A stretch of DNA of 64,000 bases from Bacteroidetes bacterium MedPE-SWsnd-G2 (GCA_001874335.1 MPDE01000004.1:62001-126000); one strand, 5' to 3'; counted from the first letter of the stretch, positions 9,122-17,018 are shown. Numbers and translations: made by a program. The notes: a model not told the origin generated them from the sequence alone.

Positions 9122-10156
9122 TTAGTTGGTGTTAAGGTTTGGTAAAGCTTTGTCTTCAATTAATAAATTGGCTAAAACTTCGGTGAATAAATCGGCATCT
9201 GGACCAGACAAATGTGACCATTCTGGACAGTCTAAATTTTTGGTTTCGTAAATGTCCTCAAAATGGTAGCTTTTAAAATTTCCAACTGAAATTAGGGAAT
9301 CCCAAAATCGTTCTCGAGGTAATCCCATTTGCTCACCATCTCTTAAAATTCCCGAAGAAGGGCATCTTACTAAAATTAAATTTCCGCCTCTTGCTTCAAA
9401 TTTCTTGGCCTGCTCTAAAAAGAACTTGGTAGTTGAATTTTTATCGGGTGGCGGTAAAGTGGTGTCTAACATGAATACGGACCACACTTTTTTTATAGTA
9501 TTTGCAAAAGCCGTATCCGTGGCACATTTTATTGTCATTCTACTATTTCGTTCGATGGTGTAGTCTGAAAATTCGAAAAAAGGAGGGTCTTTACTATCAT
9601 TTCTATTTCCAATTTTAAATTTATTCACCAAGGATTTGAGATTAATAGCATCGTCCATTTCACTTTCATTAATAAATACAAATTGCTCTTGGAGAGGTAT
9701 TGATAGTAAATGGTTGAATTTTTGAGCATAAGTCTGTTTATAAAAATAGTCTACCTTGCTTTGAGCCCATTTCCAAGGACGAGCTTCGGGGTAGGTTGTT
9801 GAAAAAAACAGACCAGGAGTCACACCAACTATAATAGTACCATTGAACTCTGTGTTTTCAACCAGATCTTGGAAAATAGGTAATGGAGAGGAACCTGGTT
9901 GCGCCAGCATGATGGAAGATAGGCCAGTATATAAGTTCCATTTGTCTAATTGAATGTCAAAATGAATTCTTGAAGATCCTATGAAAATTACATCGTTTGG
10001 ATTGGGGGTATCTACTCTTTTACGCTGTGCAGCCCATAAGGCGTCATTATCTTCAATTGTTGGGTAGTAACCATTTGATCTCCAGTATAACTCCCATGAT
10101 ATCAAACCTATTAAAGCTAATAAAATAGCCATTGTCGCAGATTGTTTAAGGTTCAT
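9122..10156 (-). CDS. SGNH/AlgX-like membrane-anchored protein, MBOAT partner
   Basis: A 344-residue protein with one N-terminal membrane anchor (about residues 8-22) and a periplasmic domain. VIFIGSSRIHFDIQ near residues 56-69 resembles block I of SGNH hydrolase-fold acyltransferases (Ser in GSSR), and the C-terminal CPEWSHLSGPDADLF has the expected position and context for the catalytic His. The upstream Asp/Glu of a full triad is harder to assign. Proteins of this kind take acyl groups from an MBOAT protein and move them to a polymer. The gene sits 2 bases before the MBOAT gene and 14 bases after the epimerase gene. I assign the fold by motif and context; the acceptor is unknown. Confidence 0.7.
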   Translation of the reverse strand: MNLKQSATMAILLALIGLISWELYWRSNGYYPTIEDNDALWAAQRKRVDTPNPNDVIFIGSSRIHFDIQLDKWNLYTGLSSIMLAQPGSSPLPIFQDLVENTEFNGTIIVGVTPGLFFSTTYPEARPWKWAQSKVDYFYKQTYAQKFNHLLSIPLQEQFVFINESEMDDAINLKSLVNKFKIGNRNDSKDPPFFEFSDYTIERNSRMTIKCATDTAFANTIKKVWSVFMLDTTLPPPDKNSTTKFFLEQAKKFEARGGNLILVRCPSSGILRDGEQMGLPRERFWDSLISVGNFKSYHFEDIYETKNLDCPEWSHLSGPDADLFTEVLANLLIEDKALPNLNTN

Positions 10157-10162
10157 AGTTGG

Positions 10163-10178
10163 TTAGTTAGTTAGTTAG
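10163..10178. repeat. Four tandem TTAG units spanning the epimerase stop codon
   Basis: Four perfect copies of TTAG (CTAA on the coding strand). Because the unit is 4 bases long, TAA appears in each reading frame, giving an all-frame translation stop just before the SGNH-like gene. Confidence 0.9.
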
Positions 10179-11106
10179 AAAAATGATGCAGTGATGTTCT
10201 GGCCGATTTGAAAAAAAGGCCTAAATCCTTCTGAATTAAATCAGAACTATACACAATACTAGGCCCTCCTTCTGTTACTTTTTTGTTTAGCATTAATTTT
10301 ATATCAGACACCTTCCAACTTTCACTACTTAATAAGTAATTCTTCCCATGTGTTCCTAATGTAGTTGCCGTTTTGAAAATACTCATTGCAACATCTTGCA
10401 CATCCACTACTGCCATATTTATGTTTGTTTCGTAGAGCAGTTTGATAAATGCCGAACCAGCAATATTATTTTTAAAATAATACAGTAGGTTAACAGAAGT
10501 AGAATCTTCTCTATCCGATAGCGGTTTGCCAATTACAAATACAGGAGACACACTGGTTAATTCAAAATTTAAGGATCGATGTTCTTTTAAAAAGTTAGTC
10601 ACTTCTACGTTTGCATTAAATTTTGCTCGAGCATATGGCGGACATTCTTCATTGTAATAGGGTTTATCCAATTCGGAGTAAACATGACTTTCAGGATAGT
10701 TAGGAACTGGAAATGGAAAGTTAGTATTGAGAGCAGCTACCGATGCTACCACCACCACCTTTTTAAGGGTGCTGTGATGCAGGAGACAGTTTAGGAAATT
10801 TTTAGTTCCCGAAACGGTTGGAGTCTCGACTTGGCTAGGAGTTTCAACGTCTAATTGAAAAGGTGTCCCGCAATGAATTAAAATATCACAGTCATCAATA
10901 AAGTCTTCTAAAGCCAATTGATTCATAATATCTAATTCGCTTACAAAGAGGTTATCAGTGTTTGGTAGAAGCATGAGATGTTTGAACTTGTCTTTTCGAG
11001 ACAAATCCCTAACAGATACCTTGACTAAATAATGATTCTGAAGGAATAACTTAGTAATATAACTACCTATATAGCCAGAACCTCCAATGATTGCAACTTT
11101 ATTCAT
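10171..11106 (-). CDS. NAD(P)-dependent epimerase/reductase, extended SDR family
   Basis: A 311-residue extended short-chain dehydrogenase/reductase. The Rossmann motif is GGSGYIG at residues 8-14. The catalytic pair is YARAK with Y158 and K162, and VVVASVAAL near residues 117-125 supplies the Ser strand. The overall layout is closest to dihydroflavonol-reductase/cinnamoyl-CoA-reductase-like enzymes of bacteria, which may reduce or epimerise sugars or small carbonyls. First gene of a probable four-gene operon with the SGNH, MBOAT and DUF1624 genes; a sugar-modifying role is therefore plausible but not shown. The stop codon lies inside a TTAG tandem repeat (10163-10178) that places TAA in all three frames. 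Confidence 0.85.
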   Translation of the reverse strand: MNKVAIIGGSGYIGSYITKLFLQNHYLVKVSVRDLSRKDKFKHLMLLPNTDNLFVSELDIMNQLALEDFIDDCDILIHCGTPFQLDVETPSQVETPTVSGTKNFLNCLLHHSTLKKVVVVASVAALNTNFPFPVPNYPESHVYSELDKPYYNEECPPYARAKFNANVEVTNFLKEHRSLNFELTSVSPVFVIGKPLSDREDSTSVNLLYYFKNNIAGSAFIKLLYETNINMAVVDVQDVAMSIFKTATTLGTHGKNYLLSSESWKVSDIKLMLNKKVTEGGPSIVYSSDLIQKDLGLFFKSARTSLHHFSN

Positions 11107-11123
11107 GAAAAGGGGGTTTAATA

Positions 11124-11162
11124 AATTCCATTAAAGATTAGTTGTAATCTCTAATGGAATTT
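11124..11162 (-). terminator. Hairpin between the secreted 253-aa protein gene and the epimerase gene
   Basis: A long inverted repeat (arms about 11124-11140 and 11145-11161, loop GTTG) lies just after the stop of the upstream gene on the minus strand. The arms include ATTCCATT and AATGGAAT with few mismatches. It is followed on the minus strand by a short T-containing tract (TTTATT), so it may be a weak terminator or an mRNA-processing hairpin that separates the secreted-protein gene from the acylation cassette. Confidence 0.55.
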
Positions 11163-11172
11163 AGATTTATAG

Positions 11173-11934
11173 TTATTCTGGTACATACGCTAATTCAGGG
11201 CGCATCATTCCAGTTTGTTCTTCAATTTTAGTTAGATGCTTTAGCAACTCATTAAAAACCTTATATCGTTCATCGCCTAATAGTTTGTCATTTGCTTCTG
11301 ACTCTGTCTCAAATGATAAACCGTCTTTTGATGATACAGCTATCATGAAAAAACTATCCATCGTTCCAAATCCGCTTTGATACACGCGGTACCCCATTTT
11401 AGAATTTTTACTTTTGTAAAAGTCCTTAATTTTTTTAAGAACCTTTGCTGCATGTGGCATGGATTCTGGCGAAACATGTAAGGTGTAATATTTTCTGTAA
11501 TTGTGATCTGGATTTGCTTCAACTCCCTCAGGAGAATACGATAAGCTGTTGTCCAGATGCATTATGTAGTCACCATGTTTAGAGTAACAACTGGACATGC
11601 CTTTAAACATATCTTGTAATTTATCTTCACCAATTTTATCTGCTAACGAGCCAAATAAAGGACGATCTAACTCCGCCATATTTTTAATAGGAGTGATGTA
11701 ATAGTAGTTGCCGTTAGAGGTGCTAGCAGCGTACCATATTTCATCTTTGATATTGTGTTTTTTTAATTCACTTATCAACTCTTTATTCATGTTTTCATAC
11801 TCCACGAATTTAGATGGTAAGACTTGATCTTCATGCACCCAATAGGCTTGCATTTTGTCCTCTTGCGCGAAAGAAAGTAAGGGTAGGATTAAAAATAAAA
11901 GGGCAAATGAAAGGTTGATTTTACTTGTTTTCAT
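11173..11934 (-). CDS. Exported protein of unknown function (253 aa)
   Basis: I do not recognise this family. The N-terminus is a clear signal peptide (FALLFLILPLLSFAQ ending near residue 23), so the protein is exported. The mature region is about 230 residues with no membrane segment. It shows two half-similar stretches: one with QAYWVHEDQVLPSKFVEYE and a later one with RKYYTLHVSPESMPHAAKVL. Each is followed by Tyr/Phe-rich strands, which could mean a duplicated small alpha/beta (ferredoxin-like, NIPSNAP/ABM-type) domain; this is inference only. No lipobox Cys follows the signal peptide and there is no T9SS sorting tail, so a periplasmic location is most likely. ATG start. Confidence 0.75.
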   Translation of the reverse strand: MKTSKINLSFALLFLILPLLSFAQEDKMQAYWVHEDQVLPSKFVEYENMNKELISELKKHNIKDEIWYAASTSNGNYYYITPIKNMAELDRPLFGSLADKIGEDKLQDMFKGMSSCYSKHGDYIMHLDNSLSYSPEGVEANPDHNYRKYYTLHVSPESMPHAAKVLKKIKDFYKSKNSKMGYRVYQSGFGTMDSFFMIAVSSKDGLSFETESEANDKLLGDERYKVFNELLKHLTKIEEQTGMMRPELAYVPE

Positions 11935-12243
11935 TGTTATTGATTTATGGTTATTATGTTAGTTTAAAACACTTAATTAATCACCAAAACAACATCGTCA
12001 ACATTCTGCGTAGCATAGGGAACTCGTCATTTAAACACGTTTTAAATCAAGAAAATGGCAGTAATAATAGTTGCCAGTTACTTGAAAACATCCTTAGTTT
12101 TAATTCGCTATTAATCAATAACCTCAGAAAAATCTATCTTAAATATACAGAAAAAATAATCAACTCATTGATTATTAGGGCTAAAATGGAAGGGGGATGA
12201 AAAATCAAGTAGTTTTACCTGATGCTTAATCTTACATCAATTC
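11935..12243. other. Intergenic region upstream of the exported 253-aa protein
   Basis: About 310 bases between the exported-protein gene and the lysA terminator. I see no supported gene here. A plus-strand open frame of 91 codons has AT-rich, low-complexity content (many Asn, Leu and Ile) and no family resemblance, so it is not called. The stretch holds a perfect 9-bp inverted repeat (12155-12176) described separately. The minus-strand promoter of the exported-protein gene is presumably here, but no clear TAnnTTTG box was found. Confidence 0.6.
12151..12176 (-). terminator. AT-rich hairpin with T-tract on the minus strand
   Basis: Arms AATAATCAA and TTGATTATT (12155-12163 and 12168-12176) form a perfect 9-bp stem with a 4-base loop. 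On the minus strand the hairpin runs into a T-run (12151-12156), the form of an intrinsic terminator. It lies about 70 bases beyond the lysA terminator, so it could be a back-up terminator, the end of a short minus-strand RNA, or an attenuator in the leader of the 11173-11934 gene. Confidence 0.4.
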
Positions 12244-12269
12244 AAAAAAAACCTTCCTAAAAAGGAAGG
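12244..12269 (-). terminator. Intrinsic terminator of lysA
   Basis: Arms CCTTCCT and AGGAAGG (12252-12258 and 12263-12269) with an AAAA loop, followed on the minus strand by eight or so T residues (12244-12251). It starts 9 bases after the lysA stop codon. A classic rho-independent terminator. Confidence 0.88.
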
Positions 12270-12278
12270 CTTTAATTG

Positions 12279-13496
12279 TTATAAATCTATTTCAATTTGA
12301 TTTCTAAGGATATCATCCATAGTTTCTCGAGACCTTATGAGATGGGCTTCATCTTTATACCATAGTACCTCGGCCGGCCTATATCGTGAGTTATAATTAC
12401 TGGCCATCGAATAACAATAAGCACCAGCATTTTTAAAACCTAAAATATCACCTTCACTTATTTCAGCTATTCTTCTATTATTAGCAAAAGTATCTGTTTC
12501 ACAAATATAACCTACAACAGAATAAAAACGTTCTCGCCCTTTAGGGTTTGAAATGTTGTTGATTACATGTTGTGAGCCATAAAGCATTGGTCTAATAAGG
12601 TGATTAAATCCTGAATCTATTTGAGCAAATACCGTTGATGTTGTTTGCTTTACAACATTTACCTTGGCTAAAAAGATACCCGATTCACTTACCAAATATT
12701 TTCCTGGTTCGAACGCTAAGGTTAAAGGTTTACCATAAGCTTCACAAAAAGTATTAAATCGTTCGGTTAGTTTTTCTCCTAATTCTTCAATGTTGGTTTC
12801 GATATCTCCTTCAGAATATGGCACTTTAAATCCGGAGCCAAAATCAATAAAGTCTAAATTTTTAAATTGTTTGGCTGTCTCAAATAATATTTCACTAGCA
12901 TAAAGAAAAACATCAATATCTAATATATCACTACCGGTGTGCATGTGAATCCCATTAATAGTCATATTAGTGTTTTCGACAATACGTAATAATAAAGGGG
13001 TTTGATGAATAGAGATTCCGAATTTAGAATCTATATGTCCAACTGAAATGTTAGTGTTTCCACCGGCCATAACATGAGGGTTTATTCTAATACATACAGG
13101 GACATTAGGATGTTTTGTGCCGAATTGTTCAAGAATAGAAAGGTTATCAATATTAATTTGAACGCCTAATTTAGAAACTTCTTCAATTTCTTCTAAGGAG
13201 ACACCATTAGGGGTGAATATTATTTTTTGAGGATCAAAACCGGCCTTCAATCCTAATTTTACTTCTTGAATTGAAACCGTGTCAAGACCCGATCCCATTG
13301 CATTAAACAATTTCAAGACTGAAATATTTGATAACGCCTTACAGGCATAATTTAATTTTAAATGTTCTACCTTATCAAAAGCCTTTGTTAACCGTTTATA
13401 CTGAGCTTTAATTTTATCGGCATCATATACATAAACAGGGCTTCCAAATTGCTCGGCAATTTTTAATAAGTTAGAATTATTCATTTTTTTATTCAT
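12279..13496 (-). CDS. lysA: Diaminopimelate decarboxylase (lysine biosynthesis, last step)
   Basis: A 405-residue fold-type III PLP enzyme that decarboxylates meso-diaminopimelate to L-lysine. The PLP-binding Lys is K53 in LNYACKALSN. Other visible motifs are GIHMHTGSDI (PLP contact), IDFGSGFKVPY (Gly-rich phosphate loop), FEPGKYLV, and a late CETDTFANNR with the active-site Cys. The length is normal. Two closely spaced ATG codons (residues 1 and 5) are possible starts; the second leaves a more normal 5' leader if the promoter proposed at 13509-13542 is right. The gene is transcribed divergently from sucC and ends at a strong terminator, so it is probably monocistronic. Confidence 0.95.
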   Translation of the reverse strand: MNKKMNNSNLLKIAEQFGSPVYVYDADKIKAQYKRLTKAFDKVEHLKLNYACKALSNISVLKLFNAMGSGLDTVSIQEVKLGLKAGFDPQKIIFTPNGVSLEEIEEVSKLGVQINIDNLSILEQFGTKHPNVPVCIRINPHVMAGGNTNISVGHIDSKFGISIHQTPLLLRIVENTNMTINGIHMHTGSDILDIDVFLYASEILFETAKQFKNLDFIDFGSGFKVPYSEGDIETNIEELGEKLTERFNTFCEAYGKPLTLAFEPGKYLVSESGIFLAKVNVVKQTTSTVFAQIDSGFNHLIRPMLYGSQHVINNISNPKGRERFYSVVGYICETDTFANNRRIAEISEGDILGFKNAGAYCYSMASNYNSRYRPAEVLWYKDEAHLIRSRETMDDILRNQIEIDL

Positions 13497-13508
13497 TTAA
13501 TTAACTCA

Positions 13509-13542
13509 CAAAATTACTATTATAATTAGATGATTTTATCAA
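13509..13542 (-). promoter_or_regulatory. Candidate lysA promoter (Bacteroidota type)
   Basis: On the minus strand a TAATTTTG box (13509-13516) fits TAnnTTTG, with a TTG (13540-13542) 23 bases upstream. The spacer is at the long end. The predicted transcript would start only a few bases before the first ATG. Confidence 0.4.
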
Positions 13543-13610
13543 GATTATTATAAAATATTTAAGTGTCTTTTTAATTAATTTTTAAGCCCTTTAAACATTA
13601 CCAAAAAATA

Positions 13611-13641
13611 TTGGTTAAAACCAAGAGGATGTTTACTTTTG
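13611..13641 (+). promoter_or_regulatory. sucC promoter (TTG-N20-TACTTTTG)
   Basis: TTG at 13611-13613 and TACTTTTG at 13634-13641 are separated by 20 bases, matching the Bacteroidota -33/-7 consensus. The expected start site is about 20 bases before the sucC ATG. Confidence 0.75.
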
Positions 13642-13667
13642 TCTCACTATAAATTTTTGATAAAAAG

Positions 13668-14861
13668 ATGAACTTACACGAATATCAAGGTAAAGAAATA
13701 TTAAGCAGTTTTGGTGTACGTATCCAAAGAGGTATTGTAGCTCAAAATGCTCAAGAGGCAGTAGCCGCTGCAGAAAAATTAACCGCTGAAACTGGAACAG
13801 GATGGCATGTTATTAAAGCACAAGTTCATGCCGGTGGTCGTGGTAAAGGAGGTGGGGTAAAACTTGCCAAAAACCTTCAAGAAGTAGAACAGATTGCAGG
13901 ACAAATTATTGGAATGGATCTTGTAACTCCTCAAACTTCTGCAGAAGGAAAAAGAGTTCACCAGGTTTTAGTAGCAGAAGATGTGTATTACCCTGGAGAT
14001 AGTGAAACAAGTGAATTTTATATGTCTGTTTTATTAAATAGAGCAACTGGACGTAACATGATTATGTATTCTACTGAAGGTGGAATGGATATTGAAACTG
14101 TTGCAGAAGAAACGCCACATTTAATATTTAACGAAGAAATAGATCCTGCTACAGGAATTTTGCCTTTCCAAGCAAGACGTGTTGCATTTAACTTAGGGTT
14201 ATCTGGAACTGCGTTTAAAGAAATGACAAAATTCGTAACAGCATTATATACAGCTTACGTAAAGTCTGATTCGTCTTTATTTGAAATTAACCCTGTGTTA
14301 AAAACAAGTGATGATAAAATTATGGCGGTAGATGCAAAAGTTACTATCGACGATAATGCAATGTACAGACATAAAGACTATGCTGAATTAAGAGATTTTA
14401 GAGAAGAAAACCCTATTGAAGTTGAAGCTAATGAAATTGGTTTAAACTACGTAGATTTAGATGGTAATGTTGGTTGTATGGTAAACGGAGCTGGATTGGC
14501 AATGGCTACTATGGACCTTATTAAACAAGCTGGTGGTGAGCCTGCTAACTTCCTTGATGTTGGAGGTACTGCAGATGCCAAAAGAGTTGAGGCTGCATTC
14601 AGAATCATCTTAAAAGATCCTAACGTAAAAGCAATTTTAATTAACATTTTTGGTGGTATTGTTCGTTGTGATCGTGTTGCACAAGGTGTTGTAGATGCTT
14701 ATAAAAACATGGGAGATGCAATTAATGTTCCTATTATCGTGAGATTACAAGGTACAAATGCTGATATCGCAAAAGAATTAATCGATAGCTCAGGATTAGA
14801 TGTTCAAAGTGCGGTTGAGTTTCAAGAAGCTGCAGATAAAGTTCATGCTGTATTAGTATAG
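13668..14861 (+). CDS. sucC: Succinate--CoA ligase (ADP-forming) subunit beta
   Basis: A 397-residue beta subunit of succinyl-CoA synthetase (TCA cycle; succinyl-CoA + ADP/GDP + Pi to succinate + NTP + CoA). The N-terminal [12 protein letters not shown] is diagnostic. The ATP-grasp domain (about 1-240) contains [18 protein letters not shown] near residue 50, and the C-terminal ligase domain has DVGGTADA and the [11 protein letters not shown] loop near residue 326. The length is standard. The alpha subunit gene (sucD) is not adjacent. The gene has its own promoter and a strong terminator, so it appears monocistronic. Codon use looks like that of a highly expressed gene. Confidence 0.97.
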   Translation: MNLHEYQGKEILSSFGVRIQRGIVAQNAQEAVAAAEKLTAETGTGWHVIKAQVHAGGRGKGGGVKLAKNLQEVEQIAGQIIGMDLVTPQTSAEGKRVHQVLVAEDVYYPGDSETSEFYMSVLLNRATGRNMIMYSTEGGMDIETVAEETPHLIFNEEIDPATGILPFQARRVAFNLGLSGTAFKEMTKFVTALYTAYVKSDSSLFEINPVLKTSDDKIMAVDAKVTIDDNAMYRHKDYAELRDFREENPIEVEANEIGLNYVDLDGNVGCMVNGAGLAMATMDLIKQAGGEPANFLDVGGTADAKRVEAAFRIILKDPNVKAILINIFGGIVRCDRVAQGVVDAYKNMGDAINVPIIVRLQGTNADIAKELIDSSGLDVQSAVEFQEAADKVHAVLV

Positions 14862-14884
14862 AACAATTATCTTATTTATATTTT

Positions 14885-14919
14885 AAAAAGAGGTGTTAGT
14901 AATAACACCTCTTTTTTTT
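14885..14919 (+). terminator. Intrinsic terminator of sucC
   Basis: Arms AGAGGTGTTA and TAACACCTCT with a GTAA loop, flanked by A-run and T-run (eight T at 14912-14919). The stem extends through the A/T tracts to about 14 bp. Confidence 0.92.
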
Positions 14920-15040
14920 GTTTTAATGTGAATTGTTAATGATTTTAGAATATTAGTTAATTAATGTTAAATAAAAAATATAGGTGTAACGATTAATTTT
15001 TTTGGTCGTCTATCTTATAAATCAATTAATTACGAACATT

Positions 15041-15379
15041 ATGAAATCAATCAAAATTATGCTACTAGTAGTAGCAATTGCATTTAGTGGATCATTATCA
15101 GCCACTACTACACCAAAAAAAGTGACTAGTAAATCATTTACAACAGCAGTTGGTAAATTGTTAAAGAGTCCAAAATTTATTTTAGAGAAGGAAACTACTG
15201 TATTGGTTAAACTAACCTTTAATGACGAAGGGGAAATAGTAGTCCTTTCTACAAATGCTGATAGCGAGATTATCGAATCGTTTATCAAGTCAAGATTAAA
15301 TTACGCCAATGTAAGTCATGATCTTCAAGATAAATCTAAAGATTATATCGTGCCAGTGCGTTTAGTACCGGAGTATTAG
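15041..15379 (+). CDS. Small exported protein of unknown function (112 aa)
   Basis: I do not recognise a family name. The start is placed at ATG 15041 (MKSIKIMLLVVAIAFSGSLSA), which begins directly with a signal peptide; an earlier in-frame start at 15002 would put 13 unsuitable residues in front. The mature part is about 90 residues, with VTSKSFTTAVGKLLKSP, a strand VLVKLTFNDEGEIVVLSTNA and a late SRLNYANV. This resembles the small TonB-C-like/'energy transducer' fragments common in Flavobacteria: a beta-strand with NDEGEIVVL, then a helix. The gene is monocistronic and ends at a terminator whose hairpin overlaps the 3' end of the convergent DUF1456 gene. Confidence 0.75.
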   Translation: MKSIKIMLLVVAIAFSGSLSATTTPKKVTSKSFTTAVGKLLKSPKFILEKETTVLVKLTFNDEGEIVVLSTNADSEIIESFIKSRLNYANVSHDLQDKSKDYIVPVRLVPEY

Positions 15380-15397
15380 AAGAATGTTATGAAAAAG

Positions 15398-15432
15398 AAA
15401 AGCCTAACAATTAGTTGTTAGGCTTTTTTTTA
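15398..15432 (+). terminator. Terminator hairpin overlapping the 3' end of the DUF1456 gene
   Basis: Arms AAAAGCCTAACAA (15398-15410) and TTGTTAGGCTTTT (15415-15427) form a 13-bp stem with a TTAG loop (15411-15414), followed by more T. It terminates the plus-strand small exported protein gene. The loop carries the stop codon of the convergent minus-strand gene and the right arm encodes that protein's last residues (KKPNN). Confidence 0.88.
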
Positions 15433-15662
15433 TTTTGTTTTGGAGGCATTGGGCCTCTTAGATGAATAACTAATCCGTTTAGAAAGTTTCTCAGTATCTG
15501 ATCTCCACATTCCATATATTTTGGGTGGTCTTCTCTTCTAAAGAATGCTCCTAATTCACTTTTAGAAATTCTAAAGTCAACAAGGGCTAATATTTTTATA
15601 ATGTCATCATCTCTTAATTGATGAGCTACACGTAGCTTCTTAAATATGTCGTTATTAGTCAT
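15411..15662 (-). CDS. DUF1456 family protein, single-domain form
   Basis: An 83-residue protein of the DUF1456/YehS family. The pattern NNDIFKKLRVAHQLRDDDII, ILALVDFRISKSELGAFFRR and DQILRNFLNGLVIHLRGP matches one copy of the domain, whereas the E. coli YehS protein has two copies in about 156 residues. The function of the family is unknown; the fold is helical and small. The C-terminal tail KQNKKKPNN is encoded by the convergent terminator hairpin and is probably unstructured. The stop of this gene lies in that hairpin loop. It follows the esterase gene by 3 bases and may share its mRNA. Confidence 0.87.
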   Translation of the reverse strand: MTNNDIFKKLRVAHQLRDDDIIKILALVDFRISKSELGAFFRREDHPKYMECGDQILRNFLNGLVIHLRGPMPPKQNKKKPNN

Positions 15663-15665
15663 AAT

Positions 15666-16472
15666 TTAATTTTGTATTAAAAAATTATAGGCTTCTGGAA
15701 ATTCTTGAGCCCATAGCGCTTCATTATGCTCTCCCATTGGTGCAATTTTATTAATAATTTGTGGAGCAGGCAAACCTTTATCCAATAATAAGTTTACCAT
15801 TTTATTTTGATTTGCTTTTGTACTCGCTTCTTCATTTCCGCCAGACATGAAATAGAATTTTAATTTCTTATTTATGTCTTGCTGTTTCACAAATTCAAAT
15901 ATATCACTACTAAACCATAACGAAGGTGAAAAAGAAGCAATTCCTCCAAATATGTCTTGGTGTTTTATTCCTGCATACAGAGACACAAGACCGCCTAAAG
16001 AAGATCCCATAATCAATGTGTTTTCTGTTTCAGTTTTAGTTCTGTATGTCTTATTTATATATGGTATCACTTTTTGAGTTAAAAAAAGAAGGTACTCATC
16101 GGCATGCCCTCCTCCGTATTTTGAATTAGGAAATGGAGTTAATTCATCAATTCTATGTGCTTCACCATGGGCAATTGCAATGAGGATACAATCATCATTC
16201 TCAATTTTATCTAAATACTCATCAACCTGCCACTCACCTGAATATGAGGTGCTTTTGTTAAAAATATTCTGCCCATCATGCATATATAGCGTTTTGTATG
16301 TTTTTCCAGAATTTTGATAATTTTTCGGTAAATAAATCCAAAATTTTCTGAATTCATTTGTTGTGTTGTAAATAAGTGAATCTATTGTAACTTGCTGTGA
16401 AGCAGTAGTTTGTGAGGTGATTGTGGTTTGAAAACTCAAGAAAAAAAGAAGAATAAAACTGAAATTTTTCAT
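15666..16472 (-). CDS. Exported alpha/beta hydrolase, esterase D/IroE-like
   Basis: A 268-residue secreted esterase of the putative-esterase (Fes/IroE/esterase D) family. After a signal peptide (FILLFFLSFQTTITSQ) the core shows YKTLYMHDGQNIFN, then the nucleophile elbow LIMGSSLGGLVSLYAG (GxSxG, Ser in GSSLGG), FSPSLWFS, and the C-terminal His in MGEHNEALWAQEFPEAYNFL. This layout is typical of hydrolases acting on siderophore, feruloyl or short acyl esters; the substrate is unknown. The gene is divergent from the TerB-like gene across a 144-base AT-rich gap. Confidence 0.88.
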   Translation of the reverse strand: MKNFSFILLFFLSFQTTITSQTTASQQVTIDSLIYNTTNEFRKFWIYLPKNYQNSGKTYKTLYMHDGQNIFNKSTSYSGEWQVDEYLDKIENDDCILIAIAHGEAHRIDELTPFPNSKYGGGHADEYLLFLTQKVIPYINKTYRTKTETENTLIMGSSLGGLVSLYAGIKHQDIFGGIASFSPSLWFSSDIFEFVKQQDINKKLKFYFMSGGNEEASTKANQNKMVNLLLDKGLPAPQIINKIAPMGEHNEALWAQEFPEAYNFLIQN

Positions 16473-16616
16473 ACTGTTTTAGGGTCTTTAAAATGATGAA
16501 AGTAAAATATTACCGACCAAGTACAATTTATTTTTCGACAAGTTACATTATATCAACGACAATAACATTTTATATATAATTAACTTTATATAGCAAAATA
16601 GAAACTCCCTCACGTC

Positions 16617-17018
16617 ATGGTAAATCGCGTTGAAAAATTGAGTTTGCTATCCGAAATGATCGCATTCGCAAGAACAGATGAAAATATTAGAAATATAGAG
16701 TATAACTTTTTATTAGGTGTTGCCAAACAGCTTGGTATATCGCGTTCTGATTTCGATTATTTATTCCAACATCCAGTGACTTATGTGCATTTAAAATCAC
16801 ACAGTGAGCGTATAGTTCAATTTCATAGACTTGTTTTACTAATGAATTTGGACAGCAATAGTACTTCTAAAGAACTTGTGAAATTGCATAATTTCGGATT
16901 AAGAATGGGCTTAAGCCATGAATCTATAAATAGAGTTCTTGATTTAATGGAGAGCTTCCCAAATAAGGTTGTGCCAGCAGATTTTTTAATTGATATCTTT
17001 AAGGTACAGTACAACTAA
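16617..17018 (+). CDS. TerB-like helical protein next to uvrB (133 aa)
   Basis: A 133-residue all-helical cytoplasmic protein. The arrangement KLSLLSEMIAFARTDENI, EYNFLLGVAKQLGIS and DFDYLF, and the second half ERIVQFHRLVLLMNLDSN with LHNFGLRMGLS, resembles the TerB/DjlA-N tellurite-resistance-type helical domain, in which acidic residues at helix ends bind metal. The assignment is by pattern only and the biological role is unknown. Its stop codon overlaps the uvrB stop on the opposite strand (17015-17018), so the two genes are convergent with no gap. Confidence 0.75.
   Translation: MVNRVEKLSLLSEMIAFARTDENIRNIEYNFLLGVAKQLGISRSDFDYLFQHPVTYVHLKSHSERIVQFHRLVLLMNLDSNSTSKELVKLHNFGLRMGLSHESINRVLDLMESFPNKVVPADFLIDIFKVQYN

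Noticed and set aside
11925-12200. Plus-strand open frame of 91 codons in the gap before lysA
   Set aside because: Low-complexity composition, overlap with the start of the exported-protein gene, no signal peptide or family resemblance, and a terminator-like hairpin inside it.
15002-15040. Upstream start for the 112-aa exported protein
   Set aside because: It would put 13 residues in front of a normal signal peptide; ATG 15041 gives a standard Lys-containing n-region followed by the hydrophobic core.
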